A stretch of DNA of 64,000 nt from Prorocentrum cordatum (Eukaryota; Sar; Dinophyceae; Prorocentrales; Prorocentraceae). Under the pieces are notes generated by a model that saw nothing but the letters and a program-made list of their open reading frames with translations, searched no databases and was not told where the DNA came from. The DNA lies in NCBI GenBank assembly GCA_963575745.1, contig CAUYUJ010011203.1, positions 316,152 to 380,151 on the forward strand, written 5' to 3'. Below, in pieces: positions 42,501-54,791 of this stretch. The translations under genes and the position numbers were made by a program. Position 1 is the first letter of the stretch, and every line of letters starts with the position of its first letter.

Positions 42501-44030
42501 TCAGAACTTGCTGAATTTGCCACCCTCTTTGGCGAGCAGAGACAGGGGATCGGCCACCGCCGAGCCATCCGCCGCCAACGTCGTCGTCGGCCTCCAAGGG
42601 AAAGGGCCCTCGGTGACGGCGCGGACCCCCTTGGCCCCTCGGCCCGGACCTTCCGAGAGCCAAGCCCGCCAGTCCGCATTGGATCTGGAACGATACGCGG
42701 CGCCCGCGGACACCTCCGACGACCACTGGGCCGGGGCACGCTGCTGCGCGAAGCGCCTTACATCCAAAAAAGAAGACGCAAATTCTGAAGCGTGGCCAAC
42801 AATCGAAGCAGGCCAGCAGAGGAGAGACGCATGGATGGCCTTCGACTGCTCAGACACACCTCGGCTGTCACGCTGCAGGGAGACCAAGCTCCGAGACTGG
42901 GCCCCCGCCACGCGATGGCACGGCGGGCGGGACACCTTGGTTTACCACCCCTTCCAACTACCGATCTCCACATCAACTGAGGCCCCGAATTCCTTGTCCC
43001 AGCCCTGACTAGGTCGGCGCCGAGGAGCGGCATCAGCTCTACCTCGGCGACGTTGGCCCAGGCCCAGGCCCCGTTGCCTCGGGCAAGAAACTGAGCAGTC
43101 CTGACGCCGCCCCCTCTCTCAACCGCATGCAAACCTTCCTGGGCCACATCCAGAACCCGCCCCCAATCCTGCTTAGGCTTGGGACCGAAACAAAGATGGA
43201 CGGGGAACGGCGGTGGCTTCCGAAAACTCAGCGCCTTCAGGGCAGCAGGGGCAGGGTGAAAAGTGAGACCGACAGGGCGGCGCGGGCTCAACTCAGCGGC
43301 CATGGCCACGCAACATGAGGCAGCAGCCTTGCCGAGACCCCCGCTGCGCACAGAACAAAACCATCCTTGACTGGCTGCCATCCCCGAAGAAAGCGCAGCC
43401 TTCTGGATCAAGGAGTTGGCCCCGGAGCTCAGCAACGAACTTCGAAGAGGCGAAGTCCGACGGTGGAAGATTGACCCCCCCCCTCCCTCCAAGATCAAAG
43501 GAGCCCGAAAAAGAGGGGCACCCGGCACCGAGAGGGGGACAACGCATTCGTATCACGCCCCGAAAGACCTTCGCTGCGGCGGAGATACACGCTTCCAACT
43601 CGAAAAGTGCCCCTCCCCCCCCTGGAACTTGCACGTCAGCAGCCATCGCGTGGCCCTGACCCATTACGAAACCTTCCACAGGGGCAAAAAGGCCCAGCCA
43701 GTCGCGGACGAGAACCGCAACTCCCCCCGGGGTATCAGTTTCAATCTCCCGCGCAGCGCACAAGAAAGACTTCCATCCATTACGGGTGCACCACGTTCTG
43801 GCTGAGTAGATCGTCTCAGCGCTCAGCAGTCGACGCTCCTGCACCAACGCGACGTTGGCAGGCGCGTCCGGCAACAGCTTCTTCAGGGCGCCCCAAGCCT
43901 CCACATTCATGCTGCGAATGACGAGCTGCACCGAGCTCGACCCGTCGGGCCCCTGGACCAACTCCACGGGGCTGCCTGCGCCTGGATACGCCAGGACAGG
44001 GTAAACATTTAGAACGAGCTCCAAAATCGG
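42501..44030 (-). pseudogene. LINE ORF2, EEP endonuclease and linker part
   Basis: The phase from 44,024 reads VELVQGPDGS, VIRSMNVEAW (EEP Asn motif), ANVALVQERRLLS (catalytic Glu in QER) and TPGGVAVLVRDWLG. Downstream SFSGSFDLGG stands where GDFN is expected, so the Asp/Asn pair appears damaged. The phase changes near 43,450; the next reads SPRRPVGLTFHPAP, ALKALSFRKPPPFPV, QDWGRVLDVAQEGLHAVE, and the last, from 42,935, ends KADWRAWLSEGPG-like sequence and a stop at 42,501. EEP nicks target DNA to prime reverse transcription (family knowledge). Confidence 0.75.
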
Positions 44031-44273
44031 CCAGCTTACAAGGGGAGCCAGCCGGCAGGGAATGGGTCAGTCGGCCCCCATACACAAAACTCGCTGAGCC
44101 CTCCACGGGGTGTGACGCACAGCCGACAGCAAGCCTCGGAAACGATTCGCCGGGCGCGACCCCGCGCGCCAGGGGGAGAGGGCGACGGAAGAAAGGCCGA
44201 CAGGCCACATAATAACAGTTAGACTTGTCTGCAGGGTCAAAAAGAGGCCTGGTAAACTGGCCCGACGAGGCAT

Positions 44274-45500
44274 TCAGGCGAGCAAATCCAAGGTCGTGAA
44301 GTCGGTCACCGTGCGACTGATGAGCATGCCCCCCTTCAAGCTGACGCGGCGGCTGAAGGGGTGGGGCACCTGGCTCTGCTGCAGTACACATCGTGTCCGT
44401 GCGCGTACATATTCTTCTGAAGCCGATGGTGCAGCTGGCGAAGAGAAACGGGCAGCGGCAGGCTCCGCAGGGGGCTTGGGCTCGGCGGAGCCGTCGACCT
44501 CAATTCCAGCTCCTCCATCAGTACCGTTGTCGCCTCCGCCAGTCTGCGGTGCTTCTGCCATTCGCCTCCGCTTGCCAGCCAGGCGAGCCAGCTGTTTCTT
44601 CTGCTCCTCGCGGAACTTGGCGGCCTGCTCGGCGGCGGCTCCGAACAGCTGCTGGACGTTCTGCGTGATGGCCTGCTGCATGGTCTTGAAACGTGCCTCC
44701 GCCTCAGCCTTGTCCTCTGGCGACAGGTCGTACCCGGCATCAGGCGCCAGCAACGAGTCCATGTTGATGGGGAGCTCCTTGCCCTGCAGGATGTCATCGA
44801 TCGGGATCGCCGCGGTAGCCTGGGCCGCAGGTGCGGTTTCAGCTGCCGCGGAGCCTCCCACCTGCAGGTGCAGCTCCTTAACCAGTTCTTTGCGACGAGC
44901 TTCTGAATTGGCAAGGTCTTCAGTGAGAGACTGAACCACTTGGCGCTGCGCACCCAAATCACATTAAAGACGCTCCTTGCTGAGCCTACCCTCCAAGGTG
45001 CGCATTTCCGTGAAGGCTTTCCCCACACGCTGCTGCAATGGGGGCTCAACCTTCTGCTCCGAGCGCTTGGAGTCCAAAAGTTTATGATACTTGGCTGCTC
45101 CGTCCGTGTCGCCCATGCCTTGCAGCATGGCCACCAACTCGCCCAGGCGAGCGGTCTCCGATGCTGTACCTGGACGGGACGAAGTGCCTCCTAGGAGCTG
45201 GAACTGAAGGCCTGGATGAACAGGAAGATCAGCAGACCAAGTCCCGGGAGGAGGCGGCGACCTGGGCTGCCCTCCTTCACGCCATCCCTGCCAGGCGCCG
45301 CGCGGCTGGGTGACGAGGTCGCACGAGGGTGCACTGCGCCAGGTCCAGCAGTGCTTGCATTGCTGCCACTGCTGCTTGTTCTTCTTGCACCCGCATGCCG
45401 TGCATGTCCACGTCGAAAAGTTGCCTGGGCCCGAACTGCCGTCCCCCTGCCATGGCCAGCCATCATGCCACCGAGGCGCGCGAGAGGACACGGGAGCCAT
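44274..45500 (-). pseudogene. LINE ORF1 (zinc finger plus coiled coil), one internal stop
   Basis: One phase runs 45,500 to 44,274 (about 408 codons) broken only by TAA at 44,966-44,964. Residues about 33-51 are CTACGCKKNKQQWQQCKHC, a four-Cys cluster with spacing like RanBP2-type or zinc-ribbon fingers. After a Pro/Gly-rich link there is helical sequence on both sides of the stop (ARLGELVAMLQGMGDTDGAA; VVQSLTEDLANSEARRKEL), then an Ala/Gln-rich helical part with a basic patch (KFREEQKKQLARLAGKRRR) and a low-complexity C-terminus. ORF1 proteins of LINEs bind the element RNA (family knowledge). Start chosen at the first Met before the Cys cluster. Confidence 0.7.
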
Positions 45501-45549
45501 GGCAGCGCACTGACTGCGGGAGAAATCTTGGAATCACGTAAACTTGGCC

Positions 45550-45818
45550 CGCAGGAGCGCGTGCCCCTTTGAAGAACAGCTCCTGCAGCGCTGCTAGAGC
45601 GCAAAGGAGCTGGAGGAGGAGGAGGACGAGGAGGAGGTGGAAGAGGAGGAGGAGGAGGAGGTGGAAGACGATCTGCGAGGAGAGGAAGTGGAGGAGGCGA
45701 ATAAGGTCTTTTCCCTGTCTCCCCTCTGTCCCCTTCGAGCCCCCCGGGGGGGGCCACGGCGGCTCAAAGGCGTGGAGAGCCGCTGTAACCCAGACATGCG
45801 ATGCCCCGATTGTTTCAA
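45550..45818 (+). repeat. (GGA)n tract near LINE 5' side
   Basis: 45,608-45,685 is a GGAGGA/GAGGTG tract. The flanks are unassigned and may include LINE 5' UTR (45,500-45,607). Confidence 0.7.
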
Positions 45819-46247
45819 TACGGGGTTCCCGGAAGTCCCAACCCGTTCCCCAAGGCGGGCTTCTGATCCCGAGCCCTTGTTCAAAGGCCTCTGGGGGCCC
45901 AGCCGAACACGGTCTGAAACCTCCCCGTCTGTTCGGTACCATTACAGTTTATTCTCGAGCGTGCGACGTGCGATGCGTCCCACTCCCGTCGCACATGTTG
46001 CAACGGCGGCAGCAGGTACTGAAGATTCATAATCGATACTTGAGGGCTACAAAAATAAACCACCCGTCGACATCTTCGAGGCCAACAAAACTTCTCCCGT
46101 CGTGTTCTGTGCTGCGACGCGGGCATCTCTCGAAGGGTCTGGGCCATCCGCCAGCCATTCCCCCCTAGAGAGCCTAGGCCCCTTGGCCTCTGGCCTGGAC
46201 ACCCCGCGTCCCCCTCAGCGCGGTGACGGGCAAGTGCGGCACCGAAT
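45819..46247. repeat. dispersed module shared with 35.02 kb, and flank
   Basis: 45,819-45,910 (GGGGTTCCCGGAAGTCCC, CCGTTCCCCA, CTTCTGATCCCGAG) matches 35,016-35,104 in the same orientation. The rest to 46,247 shows no gene. Confidence 0.55.
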
Positions 46248-47825
<1,578 letters not shown>

Positions 47826-48229
47826 ATTTCTCCCCCAACGAGGATGGGCCCCGCGTCTCCCTCGGCGGGGCGGGAGGCATGTGCGACGACGCAGCTGGGT
47901 GGATGCTGCAGGCTGGTGCGCGAGAGCGCGCGGGACAGGAAAAGGAAGCGTGCCAGTCCGTGTGCAGGACGACAGCAGTCTGCATGCGTTAGAAGCGCGG
48001 CACGCAAAACAGCGCGTGTTGGTTGACACACCAGCCGAACTGGACAGACGCCGATGAACGCGAGCGGACAGATGATCAAAATCCCACCAGCCCTCTGGGC
48101 GTCGGTGGTGTAGGGCGTTTCCTCTTCCACCCCTCCCTCTTCCTCTTCGGGGAGGGGTTTACCCCTCCCCCTACCCCCTCCCCACTGACCTGGACGGGGG
48201 GGGGCCGCGAGCGGTCAGAGCGTCCAAAA
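47826..48229. other. no gene seen
   Basis: Mixed DNA; 48,120-48,215 is C/G-run rich. Nothing recognised. Confidence 0.4.
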
Positions 48230-48670
48230 CGGCCTCGGCGAGGAAGCCAAAATCATTGATTTTACTAGGGTTTTGGCCCCATTGTGGCCTTCTGAGGGGG
48301 CAGCGCTAATTAAAGCTCCCCTCTTCTTTGATCGATGTCCTCCACGATGGCCGCAAGAGGCCCCCAGGATGCCCCAAGAGGCCGCAGGATGGCCCCAAGA
48401 TAACCCCAAGAGGCCCCCCAAGGGGCCTCCAGGAGGCCCCCAAGAGACCCCCAAGAGGCCCAAAGAGACCCCCCAGAGGCACCCAAGGTGCTCCCAGAGG
48501 CTCCATGTTTTGCCTCCTGAGGGGGCAAAGATGGCCCCAAGAAGCGCCCAGGAGGCCCCCAAAGGCCCCAAGATGGCCCCAAGAGGCCCCAAGAGGCCCC
48601 CAGGAGGCCCCAAAGCGGATCCCGAACGGCCCACAGAGGCCCCCCCCAAGCACCCAAGACGCCGAAAAGC
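48230..48670 (+). repeat. REP-A type array
   Basis: Begins with an island-1-like lower-GC patch (AAAATCATTGATTTTACTAGGG at about 48,251), then CCAAGAGGCCCC array to 48,670. CCTGAGGGGGCAAAGATGGCC near 48,518 partly repeats CTGAGGGGGCAG near 48,292. Confidence 0.8.
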
Positions 48671-50257
48671 CCCTCAGGACGACCCTCTACTCGCCTGGGC
48701 GTCGTTTCTGGACGGGCTGGTGGGGATACTTTTTTTCTTTTTACAGCCGCAGGCGGAAGCGCCAGCGGCGGGAGGTCGCGGGCGGGCCGCGGCCGCGACT
48801 AAATCACCTAACGCGCGCGGGGCCGCGGATCAGGCGGCTCACTACAGCGTCCAGGGCGGTAGGGCTGGTGGGGATACGCGAAGCGTCTAGAATTTTCGAT
48901 AACTGCCGACATTGCATTGCAAAAGGAAATTTGGTTGGTCTTGTGCCCACGATGGTTGTCCTGGTGATTTGCAGATCGGGGGTCCATGCTGTTTCTGCCC
49001 TACGCAAGCTTCAAAGGATGAGGAGGAAACCTGACGAGCGTGACGGCGCGACGACATCTGGCAGTGCAGCGCAGACGGCAGGAGTCTGCAATAGCCCCGG
49101 ACTCGGGCGGAGGGAAGAAGAGGAGGGAGGAAGGAGGGGTCCCGGGAGTACGTGGTCTTGCCCCTCCCCTCCCGTAAGACGAACTACCCAAAATGAGTAA
49201 AAGGTCGCTCTCGAGAGGTCCCGGGAGTACGCGGCGATATCGAGGGGGAAAAAGCGGCAGGAGGGGAGGAAGTGGGGAAAGGATACAATGGCGTCGTGTG
49301 AGCATCCCCGACGGTCGAGGCGACAATTCATGGAACTTCTCGCACACAGCGTCAAACCATGTTCTGCAAACTCTTGCTTGCCGGGGGATGAGAAGGCATG
49401 TGAAAGTGCGTGTGCTCGAACAGGATCGTACTTCAATGGGACGGTGACTCCTCTTTACCTCACCGTGGCAACTAGACGGAATGGCTAACTACTACCAAAA
49501 AACTCTGTGCCGCCTCGCATGTCAAGGACCTTTCCGATACGTGCGATGAGTTCGATTACACGTACACTTGGCCATTGGCCATATGGCGCGACAAACATCC
49601 AACCTGTAGGACTCGCGCGAGGGGAATCATTACCGTGAGGCTGGTCATAGCATCCTACAGACAAGGCATGAACAAACAGACTTGACTTTGATGTCTATCA
49701 ATAGGCTGTCTACGCGCGTTCTTGGTACCATACCTGTCGCCCTGCGCACCTCGTTTCGGTCACTCCCGTCCGCATGCGATGCGCAACCAACTGAGAATGG
49801 AGCGGGGCAGAGCGGCGGCCAATCACGCGTTCACCCGTCCCACGGGACGGCTCCACAGTGCGCAGCGCGAAAGGAGAGGCCAGAAGGGCATGATACAGTG
49901 ACGCGGTGAAGCACCAGGAAATCAAGCAGCGTGGCACGATGCCCGAGCAAGTGAGGCAGGCAGAGGATTCGGCGCCTGGATTCTGAGTAGCTATAGTACT
50001 CGTAGTCAGAGTAGTAGTCGTACTCGGAAGGGCTTGGACGCCTCACGCGTGTGCATTTATATGTCTTTGTTGCTGGAGCGAGTGAAGGCGACTTCACTGA
50101 GTATCAAAAAATGATGCGCTGGTGTTCTCTCGGGATGTGAATGCCAGCAGGCTCATGTCGAGATGACGTCGGCGTTGGTGCCTGGCACCCCGTAGATCGC
50201 CTATTATTGAACCATCGTGGCGTTCCGAAAGCGCAAAACGTTCGACATCCGTATATT
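48671..50257. other. mixed, lower-GC region; no gene called
   Basis: 48,671-49,300 includes a purine-rich patch (49,105-49,140) and the duplicated phrase GGTCCCGGGAGTACG (49,138 and 49,217). 49,490-50,130 is closer to balanced composition. 49,985-50,030 has short AGTAGTCGTACTC repeats. No domain recognised. Confidence 0.45.
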
Positions 50258-50312
50258 CTGGGCCACGGGCGGCGTTCAACCCTGAACGCCCCTGCTGGAA
50301 CCGCCAGCGCGG
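50258..50312 (+). repeat. hairpin-bearing dispersed repeat, copy 3
   Basis: GGCGTTCAACCCTGAACGCC at 50,271-50,290 forms a perfect 8-bp stem with an ACCC loop. It is flanked by GGGCCACGGGC and CCCCTGCTGGAACCGCC, as in the copies at 7,670 and 22,498. Confidence 0.7.
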
Positions 50313-50504
50313 CAAGGCGGCACGAGCCTGCTGTATGCGCTGATGTCTTCTTGGCTTGGTATACGCATACCTGGCCAATCCCCGCTGAATGTGCAATTCC
50401 ACCTGCTCAAAAATTTGAAGCATCGCCAACAAACTATTACAATTCAGACCGTTACCATACCGCTTTGCGGAGCAGGGACCGAACGCCCCTGCATTCCCAT
50501 AAGT

Positions 50505-50738
50505 TTACCACGATATGTTCGTATAACCCAGAAGAGATTCTAAACCCAATGCGTTGAAACAAGACAGTCTCAACCCGAAATGTTCTGAGAACATGATTGC
50601 AGATCTTAGCACATTTTCTGGCGGGACAATAGGCAAGCCAAGACGCCTCGCCACTGCTTGAACTTGACTGCTGATGGACTCCGTGCACGCAGTCGATAGC
50701 AATCCAATTCTGACAGCAACGCGATCATAAGCAAATGA
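50505..50738 (-). CDS. candidate exon or small ORF, unknown product
   Basis: A minus-strand phase open from a TGA just above 50,738 to a TGA/TAA at 50,505 gives about 77 residues of non-repetitive, protein-like sequence (LLSTACTESISSQVQAVA; RRLGLPIVPPENVLRSAIMF; LSCFNALGLESLLGYT). The first in-frame Met is at 50,562-50,564 unless the exon is spliced from upstream; a Met at 50,702 in the alternative reading starts MLSTACTES. Composition is unlike the surrounding repeats, with no strong GC bias. I do not recognise the family. It may be an exon of a real gene or a decayed fragment. Confidence 0.3.
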   Translation of the reverse strand, partial: SFAYDRVAVRIGLLSTACTESISSQVQAVARRLGLPIVPPENVLRSAIMFSEHFGLRLSCFNALGLESLLGYTNISW

Positions 50739-50929
50739 TAATCACCTTACCAAAAGGCTCAATACACACCATGCGCCGCCGGGCAGAATTCCTGACAGGT
50801 TGCCTCTCGACTTAGATGGAAAGTGCTTCATCTGGCTCAATCGACACGGGGACGCAAAGAGCAGCCTGCTGGATACAACGAGATGGGCTACTCGCTCTGG
50901 ACTTGGACGCGACAACAAACCTGCTCTGT

Positions 50930-51008
50930 GGACCTCTCCTGGGGTGCGCCCTGAGCAGAACTTCGAGACGAATTCAGCCGTGGCAACGAGGGCCTCGCAG
51001 GAGGCCCA
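50930..51008 (+). repeat. dispersed module shared with 6.09 kb
   Basis: GGACCTCTCCTGGGGTGCG, CTGAGCAGAACTTCGAGACG, AACGAGGGCCTCGCAGGAG and GCCCA align with 6,086-6,163, same orientation. Confidence 0.6.
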
Positions 51009-51231
51009 CAAAGTGCGAAGGAAAGGGTGCCAGCATCCGTACCTTCTCCTCTGGGTGACGACGTCGGCCTGGTTTCTGACAGCGCGTGAACCGTTGAGCC
51101 TGGAACCATCTCCGCTCTCGGAGGTCCCCAGCAAGCGTCGACCCCACCTCTAAGTGCGCGCGCAGAAAAAGTTGCCGGCGGTCGGCTGTTCGGCGTTGGC
51201 AGAGCCGCAGGCGGCAGCAACGTGCGACGGG
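51009..51231. other. no gene seen
   Basis: Mixed DNA; carries AGCGCGTGAACCGTT near 51,078, also present near 4,859. Confidence 0.35.
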
Positions 51232-51735
51232 TCAAGAAGCAACGTGCGGGGACAAGAAGATCACAATGACGTAGTCCGAGTGCGCACCGAATGGCATTCG
51301 CAACCGATGACTTTTCAGACGAACAAACGGTGATCGTCTCGTGCTTCGATGAATGGAAACCTGTGCATACGATTTTCCTCCCGTGTCCTGTGCAGGACCA
51401 GCCTTGTGGCCGTGCGGGATCTGCTCTGCTGCTTCGATGGCGAAACTTGGGTGGGAGCGTATTCCGAGAGTGCTGACCTCAATGAACCAAGCAGCTGCTT
51501 CTCTCCACGCGAGCTGCAGCTTCACACGACTGGTTGGGAGACTGCCACCACCCAACAACTTCTGAATCCCCATAGGCATGGGCGCGCAAGCATACGGCAA
51601 CGAGTGACTGGACACGTGTGCCCGTGAGTGCGCGAAGCGGTCTGCTGCCCTCGCCTTCACCAATTTCTCAAAACGTTTAGCACCCCTCATGAGCCCTTGC
51701 CCGCGGTCCACGCATTCAGCAGGCCCCCGTGCCAT
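51232..51735 (-). CDS. candidate ORF, unknown product
   Basis: A 167-codon minus-strand frame with balanced composition: GAKRFEKLVKARAADRFAHS, PMGIQKLLGGGSLPTSRVKL, QLAWREAAAWFIEVSTLG, SAQVSIHRS-like and FGAHSDYVIVIF. No domain recognised. The plus strand here also has shorter open frames (51,291-51,476 and 51,349-51,627), so the choice of strand is weak. It could equally be fortuitous. Confidence 0.2.
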   Translation of the reverse strand: MARGPAECVDRGQGLMRGAKRFEKLVKARAADRFAHSRAHVSSHSLPYACAPMPMGIQKLLGGGSLPTSRVKLQLAWREAAAWFIEVSTLGIRSHPSFAIEAAEQIPHGHKAGPAQDTGGKSYAQVSIHRSTRRSPFVRLKSHRLRMPFGAHSDYVIVIFLSPHVAS

Positions 51736-51854
51736 GGCTGCACAGTGTGGACTGGTGGGCGTCCACTAATCACCGTCTGCCCCCACAAATCGGATACGCT
51801 TTCTCACGCAAGGCATCTGGACGCTTCTGGACTCCGTCTGGTACTTCTCCAGCG

Positions 51855-52190
51855 GCATCGTTGGGGAGCCTCTTGAGGCCCTCTTGGGGCCCACTTGGGA
51901 CGTTGTGGCCCGACATTGGGTCCCTCCTCGGCCGTATCTGATCCTCTGAAGCCACCTTGGTGCCGTGTTGAGCCGAAAACCCGAAGAACAGCGAAATACC
52001 ATTAAAAACTCGACGGATTTCGACGATGCTGTCAACCACGTGATAATATTTGCGCCTCTTTGAACTTTCGTGGGGCCCCTCGTGGGACTCTTTGGGCGTC
52101 TCTGGCCGCCCAGGGCTATCTTGGAGCACTCTCAGGCCGTCCTGAAGGCCTCTTAAAGCAACCTTGGGCCGTCTGGGCGCCCGTGCGCTG
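51855..52190 (-). repeat. REP-A type array (minus orientation)
   Basis: TCTTGGGGCCC type words with an island-1-like patch at about 51,968-52,062 (minus strand: GCGCAAATATTATCACG through TTTTCGGCTCAACACGG). No head is seen. Confidence 0.75.
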
Positions 52191-52372
52191 GGCGGTCCGG
52201 CGAGGTTTCACAACGTGGCCGCCCGTTGCCGCCACGTTGCCGCCTCGTTCGCTGGGGGGGTCCAGCAAGGTTTCGCCACCGATAGTTGCCGGCCCGTTGC
52301 TGTCTCGTGCGCCAGGTGGACTAGGCGATGTTTCGCCACCTGGCCGCCGGTGGCCGCTTCGTTGTGGCCTCA
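52191..52372 (+). repeat. ~65-bp tandem repeat, three units
   Basis: Three diverged units starting GCGCTGGGCGGTCCGGCGAGG, GCTGGGGGGGTCCAGCAAGG and GCGCCAGGTGGACTAGGCGA, each followed by TTTCRCMAC, GCCGCC and CCTCGTTC-like words. Confidence 0.7.
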
Positions 52373-52969
52373 AGCTTGCACCGCGTAGATTGCACCACAT
52401 AACATACACATTCAGTGTAATGACTTGCTGTTCGGGATCCACGCTGGCTTGCGTATTTCGTTGATTCAATCGGAACATCTTCGGTGAATGAAATTGACGC
52501 AGCAGCGTGCGCCTCACTCTAGGATCGAAGCTTTGCTCCCGTCGTTCAGAATGGCGCTCTCGCCCAAGCGCGGGCAGATTTCCTGGATCGGAGTCTCCCC
52601 TCATCGTTGCCTCCCCGTTTCTGTCACGTCCTCCGCCTGCTAATGGCCCTCCTGCTCCTCCCGAGACTCCTGTCCTCCTCGCCCTCCTCCATCCTCATCC
52701 TCCTCTTCCTGCTCCTCCTCTTCCTGCTCCTCCTCCTCATCCTCCTCCCATGAAGACAGCTCCCATCGTCTGATTGCGCATAACACGATGCCCTTTGGGG
52801 TTCGAGGTCCGCCATGACACACGTCGGCAGATCCGCCACCGTGTCCCGAGGCACGAGGTGGAGTGTCCTCAGATCCTGGGCCAAATCCCTCAAGCCTCAG
52901 TCCTCACTCCTGAGGATTACGCCGGGTGCCCGGACCCCCTAGCTCTCAAATCTCCTGGGGCGTGCCGCG
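52373..52969. other. TTGCACCACATA trace and mixed DNA
   Basis: 52,376-52,405 is a trace of the ~15-bp array, followed by CTGTTCGGGATCCACGCTGGCT (about 52,428-52,450), as after the array at 10.33 kb. 52,665-52,750 is TCC-rich. No gene. Confidence 0.55.
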
Positions 52970-53545
52970 TGCCCCCGGGGACCGTCGCGTCTTCCCGCAT
53001 GACTTTCTCATGCCAAAGAGGGGCCCAACACGGGCCACTAGCGCCCCAAGAGGCCCCCCAAGACGGGCCAAGAGGGCCCCGAATAACCAAACGATCGGCC
53101 CCAGACGCCTAATATGGCCTGACGACAGCCGAAGTGGCGCCCAAGACGCCCCAAGAGAGGCCCAAGAGGCATCTCCGTAGGGTCCCGAGAGGCAAAAGTC
53201 GAGTAACTCACGCAAGAATACTTGCATGTGTGACATATACGACGTTTCAGCCTCACAGCTTCCAAGACCGCCCAAGAGGCCCCCAAGATCGCCCCACAAC
53301 GGCCCATCAGGCCCCCAGAGGGCCCAAAAACGAGAGGGCTCCAAGACGGCCCAAGAGGCGCCCCAGACGGCCCAAGAGAGCCCCAAAACGGCCTGAAATG
53401 GGGCCCGAGAGGGGGACCCCGAACTGGCAATTCGAACTGTTCGCCCCAAGATACTCCCAGGAGGCCCCAAGAGGCCTCCAAGAGGCCCCAAAACGGCATC
53501 AAGACTGAATGCGAGAGGCCCCCGAGAGGCATCCCTAGGAGGCAT
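52970..53545 (+). repeat. REP-A array with islands 1 and 2
   Basis: CCAAGAGGCC words; island 1 variant at about 53,185-53,265 (GAGGCAAAAGTCGAG through CAGCTTCCAAGAC) and island 2 at about 53,400-53,452 (CCCGAACTGGCAATTCGAAC, TTCGCCCCAAG). Spacing between the two is about 180 bp as in the other copies. Confidence 0.75.
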
Positions 53546-54600
53546 ATGATTCCCAACCCTCATGTGTTGGGTTCGCGGCTTTGAATACAACACTGTTCGC
53601 CCCACCTATCCCGGCTGCTCGCTGGGTGGCTGCGAACTGCGCAACTGTCGCCACTTCCGTGGGCTCATGGAAGGTCCAGCGGAGTCGGGGGCCACGCGCA
53701 CCCAGACGGGACCTCGCTGCTCCCTGGAGGGGCTGCGAACTGCCCAAGTGAGTGTCGCCACTTTCGTGGGCTCATGGAAGGACCAGCGGAGTCGGGGAGC
53801 ACCGCGGACCCAGACACGACCTCGCTGACCCCTTGGGGGGCTGCGAACTGCGCAACTGTCGCCGTCCAGCGGAGTCGGGGACGACGCGAACCCGGACGGG
53901 ACTCGCTTCTCGCTGGGTGTCTGCGAACTGCGCAACTGTCGCCACTTCCGTGGGCTCGTGGCTCCTAGGAGGTCCAGCGGAGTCGAGGGCCACGCGCACT
54001 CAGACAGGGTCTCGCTGCTCCCTGGGTGGCTGCGAGCTGCGCAACGGTCGCCACGTTCGTGGGCTCCTGGAGGGTCCAGCGAAATCGGAGGTCACGCACA
54101 CTCATTTGAGACCTCGATGCTCCCTGGGTGGCTGCGAACTGCACAAGTGTTACCACGCTCTTGGGTGCCTGGGAGGTCCAGTAGAGTCGGGGGCCACGCG
54201 CACCCGGACGAGACATCGCTGCTCATTGCTGCTCCCTGGGTGGCTGCGAACTGCTCAACTATCGCCATTTTCGCGGGCTCCTGGGAGGTTCAGCTGAGTC
54301 GGGGGCCACGCGCACCCGACGGGACCTCGCCGCTCCCTGGGTGGCTGCGAATTGCGCAAGCGTCACTACTTGCATGGGCTCCTGGGAGTCGGGGGCCACG
54401 CGCACACATGTGAGACCTTGCTGCTTCATGGTATGCTGCGAATTGCGAAACTGTCGCCATTTTCGTGGGCCGCTGGAAGGTCCAGCGGAGTCGGGGGCCA
54501 CGTGGACTCAGGCACGAGCTCGCTGTTCCCTGGATGTTTGCGCGCTGCGCAACAGTCGCCACGCTCCTGGGTTCCTGGGAGGCACGGAGGAGATGAGGGT
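53546..54600 (+). repeat. ~102-bp minisatellite, block B (inverted relative to block A)
   Basis: After the flank shared with 1.26-1.32 kb, units carrying GGCTGCGAACTGCGCAACTG, TCGCCACTT and GTGGGCTCCTGGGAGG start (TGCGAAC landmark) near 53,631, 53,734, 53,842, 53,922, 54,031, 54,133, 54,245, 54,346, 54,436 and 54,538: ten units with spacings of 80-112 bp. The core is the reverse complement of block A at 672-1,216. Confidence 0.9.
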
Positions 54601-54791
54601 ATCGCAAATCGTGCATATTTGGCGATGTGTTGCTGTGTCTGGAGCGTACATGCAAAGATTCGCCTCACGTGGAGGAGAAGGAATTGGGTACGTCTCGGGT
54701 AATGAACCCGAATGGGAAACACAAACGTACAAGGAGGAACGGGTGGAAGGGGTAGTATGTCACATACGGTACAAGCGCACCTAGCTTGCCG
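54601..54791. other. no gene seen
   Basis: Short mixed stretch between block B and the TCC tract. Confidence 0.4.

Larger units (their letters stand above)
39623..45549 (-). mobile_element. non-LTR retrotransposon (LINE), decayed but with full domain order
   Basis: Reading the minus strand from about 45.5 kb: ORF1 with a Cys cluster and coiled coil, EEP endonuclease, linker, RT with three visible catalytic motifs, a Cys/His patch, RNase H and a Cys/His tail. That order, EEP-RT-RNase H, is a known LINE ORF2 architecture (I-like and related clades; clade not resolved here). ORF1 has one internal stop; ORF2 has about ten phase changes. Outer boundaries are approximate: on the 3' side (low coordinate) it meets a REP-A array near 39,560-39,620, and on the 5' side a GGA tract at 45,610. 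No poly-A tail or target duplication was identified. Confidence 0.85.

Noticed and set aside
44296-45572. Plus-strand frames opposite LINE ORF1 (for example 212 codons at 44,296-44,934)
   Set aside because: Shadow of the minus-strand ORF1, which has the Cys cluster and coiled-coil pattern.
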